In this document: positions 8,960-17,882 of the stretch, one piece after another
Layout of the letters: each line of letters starts with the position of its first letter
How positions within the stretch are numbered: the stretch's first letter is position 1
DNA from: Micromonospora aurantiaca ATCC 27029
GTDB taxonomy: Bacteria > Actinomycetota > Actinomycetes > Mycobacteriales > Micromonosporaceae
Length of the DNA stretch: 64,000 nt
Assembly (NCBI RefSeq): GCF_000145235.1
Contig: NC_014391.1
Span: 248,001 to 312,000, forward strand
Direction: 5' to 3'
Made by a program: the position numbers and the translations under genes
The notes under the pieces: generated by a model
The model's input: only the letters and a program-made list of their open reading frames with translations
The model's database searches: none
What the model was told of the DNA's origin: nothing

Positions 8960-10497
8960 GCCGGGCCTCCGCTCGGCCGCGCCCCGAGGCGGGTGTGCCG
9001 GGGCCGCCGCCACGCGCCCATGCCGGCCTCGACGAACCGGGTGAGCAGGCGGGCGTCGTAGCCGACGCGCAGCAGTTGGTCGCGGATGCGTTCGGGCAGG
9101 TGGCGGGGGACCGCACGGCCGTCCGGTCCGGGGCCGAAGACGGTCGTGGTGGTGATCCGGTTGCCCTCGCCGACGCCGATGACCTCCTCGACGTGCGACA
9201 CGAACCGGTGCTTGCGCCCGCCGATCGCTGTCTCGTCCTCGACCGTCACGTAGACGATCAGGTCGAGCGCGTTGCCGGCCATCCGGCGGGCCTGGTCGAC
9301 TGTCATCTCCCGGCCGTGCGACAGCGCCAGCTCGATGATGCGTTCGCTCACCCCCGAGGGGGTACGCGCGTGGATGGTGCACATCGACCCGCGGCTGGTG
9401 GTCATCGCCTGGAGCATCGGCACGATCTCCCGAGACCGCACCTCGCCGACGATGATCCGCAGCACGCCCATGCGCAGTGACACCGGGATCAGGTCGGCGA
9501 TGCTGACCTCACCCGCCGGCCGCCCGTCCGCGCCGCGCTCGCCGTGGCCCTCCCGGGACTCGAAGCTCATCACCGCCCGGTGCTTGTGCCCGCGCCGGGC
9601 CGGCAGCAGTTCCCGGCTCTCCTCCAGCAGCACGTACGGCTCGTCGGCCGGGATCTCGTCCATCAGCGCGCGGATGACAGTGGTCTTCCCGGCACCGGCG
9701 AGCCCGGCGACCATGATGTTCAGCCCGGCCCGCATGGACGCGCGGAGGAAGTCGCGCAGCAGCGGGTCGATCATCTCGTCCAGGTCGGGCCGGCCGCCCG
9801 CGATGTCCTCCAGGCTCACTTCGAGCGTGTTGTGCTTGCGGATCACCGCGTACGGGCGGTGGCTGACCAGGAACACGGCGGCGAGCCGGCTGCCGTCCGG
9901 TAGTTGCAGGTCGAGCGTGGGCTTCGAGGTGGACAGCGACCGCTCGGTGGCACCGGCCCGGCGGGCCGCCGCCTGGAGGATCTCCACCAGCTCGTCGTCG
10001 GTCTCGGCGATCGGCTCGGCCCAGTCGACGCCGCCGCCGTGCCGGGTGATGCGTACCTGGTCGCAGCCGAGGATGTGCACCTCCTCGATGCTGTCGTCGA
10101 CGAGCAGCGTCTGGAGCCGGCCCAGCCCGACGAGTTCGGCTGTGACCTGGTCGAGCAGCAGGCGTTCCGAGTCCGCGGCCATCGGCGTGCCGGCCCGGCG
10201 TACCGAGTCGGCGTACGCGGACACCACGGCTACCGCCAGCCGGGCGCGCTCGACCTCCTCGGCGTCGGCGTCGAACTCGCGTCCGCGCTGCCAGTGGGTG
10301 AGTCGTTCGCTCAGTTCCCGGCGCAGCTCGCGGACCACGGCGAAGTCGACCCGGGGGCGTGGCGGTGGCGCCGGTGGCGCGGCGGGCGCCGGGCCGGGGA
10401 CGTGGTGCCGCCCGTTCGGCGGGGCGAGCGGCGGCACAGTGGAGACGACGCCCGGCTGCTGCGCGCGTGGATCGTGGGAGACCGGCTCAAACCGCAC
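8956..10497 (-). CDS. tadA: TadA/CpaF-type secretion ATPase
   Basis: 513 aa hexameric AAA-type secretion ATPase that powers pilus assembly. After a Pro/Ala-rich N-terminal tail (residues 1-50) come an N-terminal domain with the conserved DDSIEEVHILG segment, Walker A GLAGAGKTT (about residue 265), an Asp box (YVLLEESRELLP), Walker B (LRIIVGEVRS) and a His box (SRGSMCTIHA). The GTG start lies 11 bp inside the end of tadZ, so the genes are coupled. Confidence 0.95.
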   Translation of the reverse strand: MRFEPVSHDPRAQQPGVVSTVPPLAPPNGRHHVPGPAPAAPPAPPPRPRVDFAVVRELRRELSERLTHWQRGREFDADAEEVERARLAVAVVSAYADSVRRAGTPMAADSERLLLDQVTAELVGLGRLQTLLVDDSIEEVHILGCDQVRITRHGGGVDWAEPIAETDDELVEILQAAARRAGATERSLSTSKPTLDLQLPDGSRLAAVFLVSHRPYAVIRKHNTLEVSLEDIAGGRPDLDEMIDPLLRDFLRASMRAGLNIMVAGLAGAGKTTVIRALMDEIPADEPYVLLEESRELLPARRGHKHRAVMSFESREGHGERGADGRPAGEVSIADLIPVSLRMGVLRIIVGEVRSREIVPMLQAMTTSRGSMCTIHARTPSGVSERIIELALSHGREMTVDQARRMAGNALDLIVYVTVEDETAIGGRKHRFVSHVEEVIGVGEGNRITTTTVFGPGPDGRAVPRHLPERIRDQLLRVGYDARLLTRFVEAGMGAWRRPRHTRLGARPSGGPA

Positions 10498-11320
10498 CGG
10501 ACACCCCCGGCACGCTCGGCGCGGTCACCGCGCGCGGTGTGGTCGCCCCGGGCCAGGCCAGCCGGGCGCGCCGCCGGTCCAGCAGCGCCCGTACCGGCAC
10601 CTCCAGGGCGCCGGCCGCGCGCATCAGCGGCCGGTTGGCCCGTACGGTGCCGCCGTGGGCGAGCACCTCGGCGGTACGCGGGTCGTGCGGCAGGCGGGCG
10701 ATCACCGGCAGCCGTAGCGCCTTGCTGATCTCGCTGGTGCCGTGCCCGTCCCCGACGACGAGGAGGCGCAGCGTGCCGGGCGGTACGCGGTGCTCGGTGA
10801 GGTCCCGCTCGATCGCGCGGGCGGTGGCCCGGGTGGCGGAGAGGTCGGGCAGGTGCGCGCGGGTCACCAGCAGTACCACCGCGGCGGCCCGCAGCAGCGG
10901 CCACGGTGGACCGCCCACTGCCAGCCGGCCACAGTCGACGAGCACGTCGTACGGCGGTTCGCCCCGCTCCAGCCCGGTGAAGTAGTCGGCGAAGCGCTGC
11001 CAGAGCGGGATCACGCTGCCGGCCTGGGCCGGGTCCACGACGCCGGGCAGCAGCAGCCGCTCGCGGCGGGGCGCGTCCAGGTCGACCAGCTGGGACCAGA
11101 ACGCGTGCTCCAGGCTGCCGTCCCGCAGCTCACCCACCGCCAGCTCACCGATGCCGCGCGGGCCGTCCAGCGCCCCGCCGAGGTAACCGGCGAGGATCGA
11201 GCCGCCCGCCGGGTCGCACTCGGCCAGCACGAGCCGCCGGTGCCAGCTCAGCGCGGCGGCGAGCGCGGCGGTGGTGACGCCCGGCGAACCCTTCGCCGAG
11301 ACCAGGGCGATGATCGCCAT
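10487..11320 (-). CDS. tadZ: TadZ/CpaE-like MinD-family ATPase
   Basis: 277 aa SIMIBI-class P-loop protein, expected to place the pilus at its assembly site. The N-terminus reads MAIIALVSAKGSPGVTT: the signature Lys of the deviant Walker A is present but the following Gly-Lys is Gly-Val, so ATP hydrolysis may be weak or absent, as in atypical TadZ proteins. The switch segment AECDPAGG is conserved. The start overlaps the upstream stop by one base (TGATG). Confidence 0.88.
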   Translation of the reverse strand: MAIIALVSAKGSPGVTTAALAAALSWHRRLVLAECDPAGGSILAGYLGGALDGPRGIGELAVGELRDGSLEHAFWSQLVDLDAPRRERLLLPGVVDPAQAGSVIPLWQRFADYFTGLERGEPPYDVLVDCGRLAVGGPPWPLLRAAAVVLLVTRAHLPDLSATRATARAIERDLTEHRVPPGTLRLLVVGDGHGTSEISKALRLPVIARLPHDPRTAEVLAHGGTVRANRPLMRAAGALEVPVRALLDRRRARLAWPGATTPRAVTAPSVPGVSGAV

Positions 11321-11988
11321 CAGGCCGCCTCGGTGAGCACGAGCGCGATCCGGTCGTCGGCGGCGAGCGCCACGACAGCTGGTACGTCCCGTACGGCCAG
11401 CGCCAGGTAGACCACCACGTCGCCGTTCTGCGGCGCGGCGGTGTCGATCACGGTGCCCTCGAACCGGGTGCCGCCGCCGCGGGACGCCTCCGAGCCGCCG
11501 CCGGTGGCGTTCGACGGGGTGCTGACCAGCAGCACCTTGTCGCCGGGGTGCAGCTTGCGCGCCGGCACCTGCTCGGGTTCCAGCCCCAGCGCGATCTGCT
11601 GCTGACCGGGGCCGAGCAGCGGGGCCTCGGTGAGCTGCGCCGGGGTGAGCAGCGTGCCGGGGGTGAGCCGGACGGCCGCCCGCAACCCCAGCACCTCGTC
11701 CATCCGGTCGGCGGGCACCGGCTGGAGTTCCCGCCCGCCGGAGACGCGTACCGGCACCAGGTCGTCGGCGGTCAGTTGGTGTCCCACGTCGACCTGCCGG
11801 GCCACTGCGAGGTACGTGCCGGTGGAGCGGACCGAGGTGACCGCGAACGCGGCGCCCAGGCCGCCGAGGGCGATCAGCAGGACCGCCAGGCCGAGCAGGC
11901 CGGGGCGGACGCGTCGTTGCCGGACCACCTTCGGCGGCGCGACGGGAGCCTCCACCGGGGTTCCGTTGCGGGCTGCCACGACACTCAT
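11320..11988 (-). CDS. cpaB: CpaB/RcpC-like SAF-domain protein
   Basis: 222 aa: a short Pro-rich cytoplasmic tail, one transmembrane helix (LLGLAVLLIALGGLGAAFAV, about residues 33-52), then a SAF domain (VDVGHQLTADDLVPVRV to LTPGTLLTPAQL) and a C-terminal beta domain. RcpC/CpaB proteins act in the periplasm-facing part of Tad systems. The ATG overlaps the upstream stop as ATGA (11985-11988). Confidence 0.88.
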   Translation of the reverse strand: MSVVAARNGTPVEAPVAPPKVVRQRRVRPGLLGLAVLLIALGGLGAAFAVTSVRSTGTYLAVARQVDVGHQLTADDLVPVRVSGGRELQPVPADRMDEVLGLRAAVRLTPGTLLTPAQLTEAPLLGPGQQQIALGLEPEQVPARKLHPGDKVLLVSTPSNATGGGSEASRGGGTRFEGTVIDTAAPQNGDVVVYLALAVRDVPAVVALAADDRIALVLTEAA

Positions 11989-12914
11989 CGGGTCACCACC
12001 TGAAGCTCGTTGATCTGTACCAGGACGACGCCGCTGGACCGGCTCTGGGCGATGACGCCGCTCTCGCCGCCGCCGGACCACTCGACGGTCCAGAACGTCG
12101 TGGCGCTCACCTGGTAGGTGCCGGCCTTCGGATAGCCCTGGTCGAGGCCGCAGTCGGGTGAGGTGGAGCCGGCCCTCGGCCCGTCGGCCCGGTAGGGCGT
12201 GCCCGGCCCGTCGCAGGTGACGTCGATGTCGTCGGACATGTGCCAGACGATCCGGTCCACCTTCGCGGTGATCTCCACGGTCAGTCCCCGGTCGGAGGCG
12301 GACGCGGACAGCGGCCCGAAGTACGCCGCGCCCGGGCTGGCCCACATCCAGACGGGCAGCCCGACCAGGCCGGGGCCCTGGCTGCGTCGGGGCGCCACGG
12401 CGGCGCGGGGCGGGAGCAGCGAGATCGACGCCAGCGCACGGCGGGCCAGTTCCTCCGGGTCCGGCGGCGCGCCGTAGCCGGGCGGCGGCGCGTCGAGAAG
12501 CGCCCGGCGCAGGCTGCCGAGGTCGCCACCGTTGCAGGTGAGCTGGTACCACTGCTTGCCGGGAGGGGCCTCGTCCTGCGGCTCTTCGAGCTTGTAGTAG
12601 CAGCCGTCGGCGTTGTTGAACCAGCCGAGAATCGGGTGGTAGCAGGGGATGGCCCGGCCGTTCCACTGGCACTTCGGGGTGCTGCCGCCCCCGCCGCCGT
12701 TGTCCCCGCCGCCACCCGGCCCACCCGGCCCACCCGGTCCGCCCGGGGTGCCGGGGTCGTCGTCCCAGACGTCGCAGTCGGTCTGTTCCGGCGGGCACGA
12801 GCCGCCGGGGTCGGCGGCGCGGGCGGGTGCGCCGGTGAGCGTCAGCAGCGCGGCCAGGCCGGCGGCGAGCAGCAGCCGGCGGAGCGTCCCGGCCCGGGCC
12901 GGCCGGGCCGGGAC
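11985..12914 (-). CDS. Exported Tad-operon protein of unknown function
   Basis: 309 aa from the GTG at 12914, chosen because GGAGG stands 5 bases upstream and it yields a clean signal peptide (VPARPARAGTLRRLLLAAGL onward, cleavage near PARAA). The mature part starts with a Cys-rich piece, a Gly/Pro linker (GGPGG repeats), a segment with four Cys (CQWNG, PCYHP, GCYYK, LTCNGG) and a C-terminal beta-rich domain with two further Cys. I recognise no family. It sits second in the Tad operon and overlaps cpaB by ATGA, so a wall-side pilus component is a fair inference. Confidence 0.75.
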   Translation of the reverse strand, partial: VPARPARAGTLRRLLLAAGLAALLTLTGAPARAADPGGSCPPEQTDCDVWDDDPGTPGGPGGPGGPGGGGDNGGGGGSTPKCQWNGRAIPCYHPILGWFNNADGCYYKLEEPQDEAPPGKQWYQLTCNGGDLGSLRRALLDAPPPGYGAPPDPEELARRALASISLLPPRAAVAPRRSQGPGLVGLPVWMWASPGAAYFGPLSASASDRGLTVEITAKVDRIVWHMSDDIDVTCDGPGTPYRADGPRAGSTSPDCGLDQGYPKAGTYQVSATTFWTVEWSGGGESGVIAQSRSSGVVLVQINELQVVTR

Positions 12915-12931
12915 ACCCCTTCCTCCCCAGG

Positions 12932-13498
12932 TCAGCACGGCTGGTCCTGGTGCGCGGCGCCGCCGTTGATCAGCCACCGGCCGTCCGGGTACCGGACCGC
13001 CGTGGCGGTGGCCAGGTAGCGCCCGCCGCGCGTGCCGGGCACGGCCTTGCGGTCCTTGGCGTAGACGAGCCGGTAGCCGCTCGCGTCCAGGCAGTCCTGG
13101 ATCTCGACTGTGGGCGGGCGGGCGGCCAGGTCGACCGACACGACCTCGGGGTCGGAGACCAGTTTCCCGGTACGCATCGCGCCGTGCTCCTTCGCGTCGA
13201 GAATCGCCATTCGCACCCGGGTCAGCAGCGGATCAGCCAGAAAACGGGTCAGAGCGGGATGGGACGGATCGCTGCGCGCACTGGCTGCCCGGGACGCGTC
13301 GAGATAGCCGGAATAGGCGGCCAGAGCCGCTTTTCCGGCCGCGTTCTCCTCGGCGCTGGAATGGGCGGCGGGTGCGGCGGCGCGGCCGGTCAGCGGACGG
13401 GTGACCGCCTCCGGCTCGGTGCCGCAGCCGGCCGAGCCGACCACCAGCACGATGCTGAGCAGGAAGATTTCCCATCGGCGGGATTGCCGTGTGCGCAA
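12932..13498 (-). CDS. Putative lipoprotein, first gene of the Tad operon
   Basis: 188 aa from a TTG start backed by GAGGAGGG. Signal with a lipobox-like end (IVLVVGSAGC, Cys near residue 25), an Ala/Thr-rich linker, then a small domain in which a helix (AGKAALAAYSGYLDASRAA) precedes a beta part with PTVEIQDCLDASGYRLVY, the layout of NTF2-like exported proteins. Function unknown. It heads the twelve-gene leftward Tad operon; the next start is 17 bp downstream. Confidence 0.75.
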   Translation of the reverse strand: MRTRQSRRWEIFLLSIVLVVGSAGCGTEPEAVTRPLTGRAAAPAAHSSAEENAAGKAALAAYSGYLDASRAASARSDPSHPALTRFLADPLLTRVRMAILDAKEHGAMRTGKLVSDPEVVSVDLAARPPTVEIQDCLDASGYRLVYAKDRKAVPGTRGGRYLATATAVRYPDGRWLINGGAAHQDQPC

Positions 13499-14057
13499 CG
13501 CCGATCCCTCCTCGGTGCCGGCCCGGGGCGATCACGCCGACCCGCTCCGGGCATGCGGAAGCGCGCCCGGAACTGTCACTCCGGGCCCCCGTCGCCGCCA
13601 CTTGTATTGACCTGTACTGATCGCTGCGGATTCTGTGCCCTGGTGCCTCCGACGCCAATTGATCGGGGGTTGCGTCGTACCCAAGGGGCGAGCATAGGCT
13701 CACGTCCGCCGATGCAACAGAGGCAATTCACGTGAACACGGTGAGTGAAGACGGGAGGTGGTGGCCGGTGTGTGTCACCACGATGACTGGTGGGCTTCGG
13801 CAGGGCTCCGGGCCGGCTGGTGTGTGCTCACCCGTACGCGCCGCGGCGGTGGCAACGGGCCGCCGGTATGGGTGGGGAGCATGCCGCTCGTCCGATCCGT
13901 CCCGTCGGTTCGCCGGGGCTCACGCCCTGGCTAGTCCCGGCCGGTCGCGCGTCGCGCCGCACGCCGCTGCGGGCTTCCTCCGTCACATCCGCGCGAGCGA
14001 TAAATCACTCTGTGTGCTCCACGATGGAACGCACGGCGACCGGACGGGGGATCCGGC
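13499..14057 (+). other. Intergenic region between the Tad operon and the prepilin peptidase
   Basis: This 559-bp divergent gap must carry promoters for the leftward Tad operon and the rightward peptidase. It has an A/T-richer pocket around 13600-13735. On the minus strand TTGCAT and TATGCT separated by 15 bp occur at about 13690-13716 and could be a weak promoter. Open frames here lack coding character. I see no riboswitch signature. Confidence 0.5.
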
Positions 14058-14834
14058 ATGACGGCTGAACGGGTGCGGCGTACCGGACCGGTGGCCGATG
14101 CCCGCCGTCCGAGCACCCGGCTGACCGCCGCCCTGACGGTCGTACCCCTGCTCCGGCTGGCGGTGGCGCGCTACGCCGTACCGCCGGGGTGTCCGGACCG
14201 GACGGCGTGCGACGGCTGCGGCGCCCCGATCGGGCTGGACCGGCCGCTGCCGGCGCTCGGCCCCGTGGCCCGGTGCCCGGCCTGCCGGGCCCGGGTCGGC
14301 GCGCCGCCCGCGGTGGTGGAGGTGGCGTTGCTGCTCGCGGTGGCCGTGCCGGTGTTCGCCGGCGGCGCGCCCGCCGCGCGGCTGGCGCTGGCGTGGTGGC
14401 TGGTCTGGGCGGTGCCGATGACGATCGTGGACGCGATGGCGCACCGCCTGCCCGACCGGCTCACCTGGCTGGCCGCCGCCGGCGTGTGGGCGCTGCTCGG
14501 GGTGGCCGCGCTGACCGGTCCGGGCGTCGACCCGCTGGTACGCGCCGTCCTGGCCGCCCTGGCGCTCGGCGGCGGCTTCGCCGCGACCACGCTGCTGTTC
14601 GGGCGGCGCGGCTTCGGTCTCGGCGACGCCAAGCTGGCGCTCGGCGCGGGCGCGCTGCTCGGCTGGTACGGCTGGCCGTTGCTGGTGGCCGGGCTGGTGC
14701 TCGCGCTCCTCCTCGCCGGGTCGGCCGGGGTGGCGCTGCTCGCCGCCCGGCGGGTCCGCTGGTCCGGGCACCTGCCGTTCGGTCCGTTCCTGGTGCTCGG
14801 CACCGCCGCCACGCTGGTGCTCGTCACCGTGTGA
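14058..14834 (+). CDS. Prepilin peptidase (A24 family)
   Basis: 258 aa polytopic aspartic protease that cleaves and may N-methylate prepilins. Both catalytic Asp motifs are visible: IVDAMAHRLPD (first Asp) and GFGLGDAKLALG (GxGD). A zinc-type tetracysteine (CDGC and CPAC, about residues 53-76) is retained from full-length TFPP enzymes, but the N-terminal methyltransferase helix set is short. It is divergent from the Tad operon whose pilins it most likely processes. Confidence 0.9.
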   Translation: MTAERVRRTGPVADARRPSTRLTAALTVVPLLRLAVARYAVPPGCPDRTACDGCGAPIGLDRPLPALGPVARCPACRARVGAPPAVVEVALLLAVAVPVFAGGAPAARLALAWWLVWAVPMTIVDAMAHRLPDRLTWLAAAGVWALLGVAALTGPGVDPLVRAVLAALALGGGFAATTLLFGRRGFGLGDAKLALGAGALLGWYGWPLLVAGLVLALLLAGSAGVALLAARRVRWSGHLPFGPFLVLGTAATLVLVTV

Positions 14835-14942
14835 TCGGCCACCCGCAGGTGCGGGCGGGTTCGCCACGGGTATCGGAGTCCCAGCCACCTCCCAGCCGGG
14901 TCTGGTTCGGTGGCGGTCCAGGCTTCGGACTCGGGAGGGCAC

Positions 14943-17312
14943 GTGCCGCACGGCGACGACGGTTGGCGGATCCGGCGCACGAGCGCGGACCTGGACCGGC
15001 TGGGCGAGACCGAGTCCGTCTTCGCGCTCGCCAACGGCTGGGTGGGCTGGCGCGGGACGCTCGACGAGGGCGAGCCCTGCGGCATGCCCGGCAGCTACCT
15101 CAACGGGTTCCACGAGCAGCACGAGCTGACCTACCCGGAGAGCGGGTACGCGTTCCCGGAACGCAGCGACACCGTGATCAGCGCGCCGAACGCCGCCCTG
15201 ATCCGGCTCTGGGTCGACGACGAGCCGCTGGACCTGAGCACCGGCACGATCCGGCGGCACCACCAGGAACTGGACCTGCGCGCGGGGGTGGTCCGCCGGG
15301 AGACCGAGTGGGTCTCGCCTGGCGGCCGGGGTGTCCGGATCCGCAGCACCCGCCTGGTCTCGCTGACCCGCCGTCCGGTCGCCGCCGTCGACTGGGCGGT
15401 CGAGCCGCTGGACGAGCCGGTCCGGCTGCGGGTCGGCGCCGACCTGCTCGCCAACCAGCGGGTGCCGGAACGCGCCGACGACCCCCGGGCAGCCTCGGTG
15501 ATCCACGACCCGCTCACCGGCGAGATCCGCCGCGAAGACGGCCCCGACGGGGTGCTCGTGCACCGGACCGGGCGCAGCGGCCAGCGGGTCGCCGTCGCCG
15601 TCGCGCACCGGGTCGAAGCGCCCGACGAGATCGCCACCGACACCGAGCTGACCGCCGACCGGTTCCGGCTGGCGCTGTCCGGTCCGGTACGCCCCGGCGA
15701 GCGCATCCGGGTCACCCGGTTCGCCGCGTACGAGTGCACGGACGTCGACGGCACCCCGGCTGGCGAGCTGGCCGACCTGGTCGTCGCGGAGGCGGCCACG
15801 GCCCGCGACGACGGGCTCGACGCCCTGCTCACCGAGCAGCGCGCCGCGCTCGACGTGGCGTGGACCACCGCCGACGTCGAGCTGGAGGGCGACCCGGAGC
15901 TGCAGCTCGCGGTGCGGTTCTCGGTGTTCCACCTGCTCCAGTCCGGCCGCGCCGACGGCGACCGGACCATCCCGGCCAAGGGGCTGACCGGCAACGGCTA
16001 CGACGGGCACGTGCTCTGGGACACCGAGGGCTACGTGCTGCCGGTGCTGACGTACCTGGCGCCGGAGCTGGCCCGCTCGGCGCTGCGCTGGCGGCACGCC
16101 CACCTGCCCGAGGCCCGCGACCGGGCGGCCGAGCTGCGCCTGACCGGCGCCACCTACCCGTGGCGGACGCTCAGCGGCCGGGAGTGCTCCGGCTACTGGC
16201 CGGCCGGCAGCGCGGGCCTGCACGTCAACGCCGACATCGCCGACGCGGTGCTGCGGTACGTGGCGGCGACCGGCGACACCGCGTTCCTCGCCGAGTGCGG
16301 CGCCGAGGTGCTGATCGAGACCGCCCGGCTGTGGCACGGCTACGGCCACTTCGACGACGGCGGCGCGTTCCACCTGACCGGCGTCACCGGCCCGGACGAA
16401 TATTCGGCGCTGGTCGACGACAACGTCTTCACCAACCTGATGGCCCGGCGCAACCTGCGCGGCGCCGCCGACGCCGCCGAGGGCTGCCCCGAGGTGGCCG
16501 CGCGGCTCGGCGTCGACGCCGCCGAGGCGGCCGGCTGGCGGGCCGCCGCCGACGCCATGTTCGTCCCGTACGACGGCAAGCGCGGTGTGCACGAGCAGTC
16601 GGCCGGATTCACCGCGCAGCCGGAGTGGGACTTCGCCGGCACCGGCGAGGACGACTACCCGCTGCTGCTGCACTTCCCCTACCTGGAGCTGTACCGCAAG
16701 CAGGTGGTCAAGCAGGCCGACCTGGTGCTGGCCATGCTGCGCTGCCCGGGGGAGTTCACCGCCGAGGAGAAGACGCGCAACGTCGCCTACTACGAGGCGC
16801 GGACCGTCCGGGACTCGTCGCTGTCGGCGTCCGCGCAGGCGATCCTCGCCGCCGAGGTCGGGCACCTCGACCTGGCGTACGACCTGTTCGCCGAGACGGC
16901 GTTCCAGGACCTCGCCGACCTGGGCGACAAGACCGCCGACGGGCTGCACCTGGCGTCCCTGGCCGGCGCCTGGCTGGTGGTGGCGCAGGGCTTCGGCGGG
17001 CTGCGCGACGACCGGGGCGTGCTCGCGTTCGAGCCGCGGCTACCCCGGCCGATCACCCGGCTCGCGTTCCACCTGCGCCGGCACGGGCACCGGCTGCGGG
17101 TCACGCTCACGCCGCAGGAGGCCCGCTACGAGTTGCCGGACGCCGGGCCTGGTGACGCGGTGGAGCTGTGGCACCACGGCGAACAGCTCCGCGTCACCGG
17201 CGACGGGCCGGTCACCCGGCCGATGCCGCCGGTGCCCGACCCCGGTCCCGAGCCGGAGGCCCCGCCCGGCCGCCGTCCAGAACGGCGCGCTCAGGAGGCG
17301 GGCGGCGACTGA
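14943..17312 (+). CDS. Glycoside hydrolase family 65 protein (disaccharide phosphorylase-like)
   Basis: 789 aa. The GTG at 14943 is preferred because GGAGG lies 4 bases upstream; another GTG at 14910 is in frame. N-terminal beta-sandwich (FALANGWVGWRG, SYLNGFHEQHEL), central (alpha/alpha)6 barrel with WDTEGYVLPVLTYLAPELAR and the catalytic-acid motif TGPDEYSALVDDN, then C-terminal barrel helices (KQADLVLAML, DLGDKTADGLHLASLAG) and a small beta domain. GH65 enzymes phosphorolyse or hydrolyse alpha-glucosides such as trehalose, maltose or kojibiose; which one is not decidable here. The last 22 bp overlap the convergent gene. Confidence 0.92.
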   Translation: MPHGDDGWRIRRTSADLDRLGETESVFALANGWVGWRGTLDEGEPCGMPGSYLNGFHEQHELTYPESGYAFPERSDTVISAPNAALIRLWVDDEPLDLSTGTIRRHHQELDLRAGVVRRETEWVSPGGRGVRIRSTRLVSLTRRPVAAVDWAVEPLDEPVRLRVGADLLANQRVPERADDPRAASVIHDPLTGEIRREDGPDGVLVHRTGRSGQRVAVAVAHRVEAPDEIATDTELTADRFRLALSGPVRPGERIRVTRFAAYECTDVDGTPAGELADLVVAEAATARDDGLDALLTEQRAALDVAWTTADVELEGDPELQLAVRFSVFHLLQSGRADGDRTIPAKGLTGNGYDGHVLWDTEGYVLPVLTYLAPELARSALRWRHAHLPEARDRAAELRLTGATYPWRTLSGRECSGYWPAGSAGLHVNADIADAVLRYVAATGDTAFLAECGAEVLIETARLWHGYGHFDDGGAFHLTGVTGPDEYSALVDDNVFTNLMARRNLRGAADAAEGCPEVAARLGVDAAEAAGWRAAADAMFVPYDGKRGVHEQSAGFTAQPEWDFAGTGEDDYPLLLHFPYLELYRKQVVKQADLVLAMLRCPGEFTAEEKTRNVAYYEARTVRDSSLSASAQAILAAEVGHLDLAYDLFAETAFQDLADLGDKTADGLHLASLAGAWLVVAQGFGGLRDDRGVLAFEPRLPRPITRLAFHLRRHGHRLRVTLTPQEARYELPDAGPGDAVELWHHGEQLRVTGDGPVTRPMPPVPDPGPEPEAPPGRRPERRAQEAGGD

Positions 17313-17767
17313 GCCGGCAGGCCGGACATCCGGGCGACGACCTCCTCCAGCGCCTCGAACGCGTACGCCCAGTTGTGGCACTTGAAGCTGCGCAGCCCGG
17401 TGATCGGGGTGCGGCAGTCGGCACAGTGGACACCCGGGATCGCGTCCGGCACCTCGGTGTTCACGTACTTGCGCTCGCCGAGGATCACCCGCGCGATCAT
17501 CGTGTGGTCGTGTACGCCGTGCAGCGCGGACGCGACGATGTCGTACCAGGTGACCCGCCGCCCGCACTTCGGGCAGTCCGGCTCGTCGCCGCTGACCCAC
17601 AGCGGCGCGCCGATGCTGCGCGCCGGCATGTTCAGCAGCTTCTCCAGCCGTCGCACGTCCGCCTCCGGGGTGGTCCACCGGTGCCGCCCGGGCAGCGACG
17701 CGGGCGAGTCGTAGACGGCGCGGAACACCACCGGCTCGACCTCCACTGTCTCCCGTCCACCTGTCAT
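17291..17767 (-). CDS. Conserved hypothetical protein with two CxxC pairs
   Basis: 158 aa from an ATG preceded by GAGGAGG. Two Cys pairs (CPKC near residue 65 and CADC near residue 115) suggest a structural zinc site; a later FKCHNWAYAFEAL adds Cys and His. The middle holds YDIVASALHGVHDHTMIARVILGERKYV. I know no function for this actinobacterial protein. It is monocistronic and 3' overlaps the GH65 gene by 22 bp. Confidence 0.75.
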   Translation of the reverse strand: MTGGRETVEVEPVVFRAVYDSPASLPGRHRWTTPEADVRRLEKLLNMPARSIGAPLWVSGDEPDCPKCGRRVTWYDIVASALHGVHDHTMIARVILGERKYVNTEVPDAIPGVHCADCRTPITGLRSFKCHNWAYAFEALEEVVARMSGLPAQSPPAS

Positions 17768-17882
17768 CGGTACCTCCTCGCGCCGGCGTGTCCCACCGTC
17801 GTACCAGGTGGACGGCGGGATCGGCCGGACCACCGACACGACGGGTCAGCGGTGTGTCGCCCAGAGTGCTACACATCGAGGC

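Noticed and set aside
13499..14057. Cyclic-di-GMP riboswitch controlling the pilus genes
   Set aside because: I could not find the conserved GEMM core blocks; the gap only shows an A/T-richer promoter-like area.
13983..17155. Two very long open frames (988 codons each) opposite or beside the prepilin peptidase and GH65 genes
   Set aside because: They are frame shadows of high-GC codons: Arg/Pro/Gly-rich, no family motifs, while the GH65 and peptidase frames carry complete motifs.
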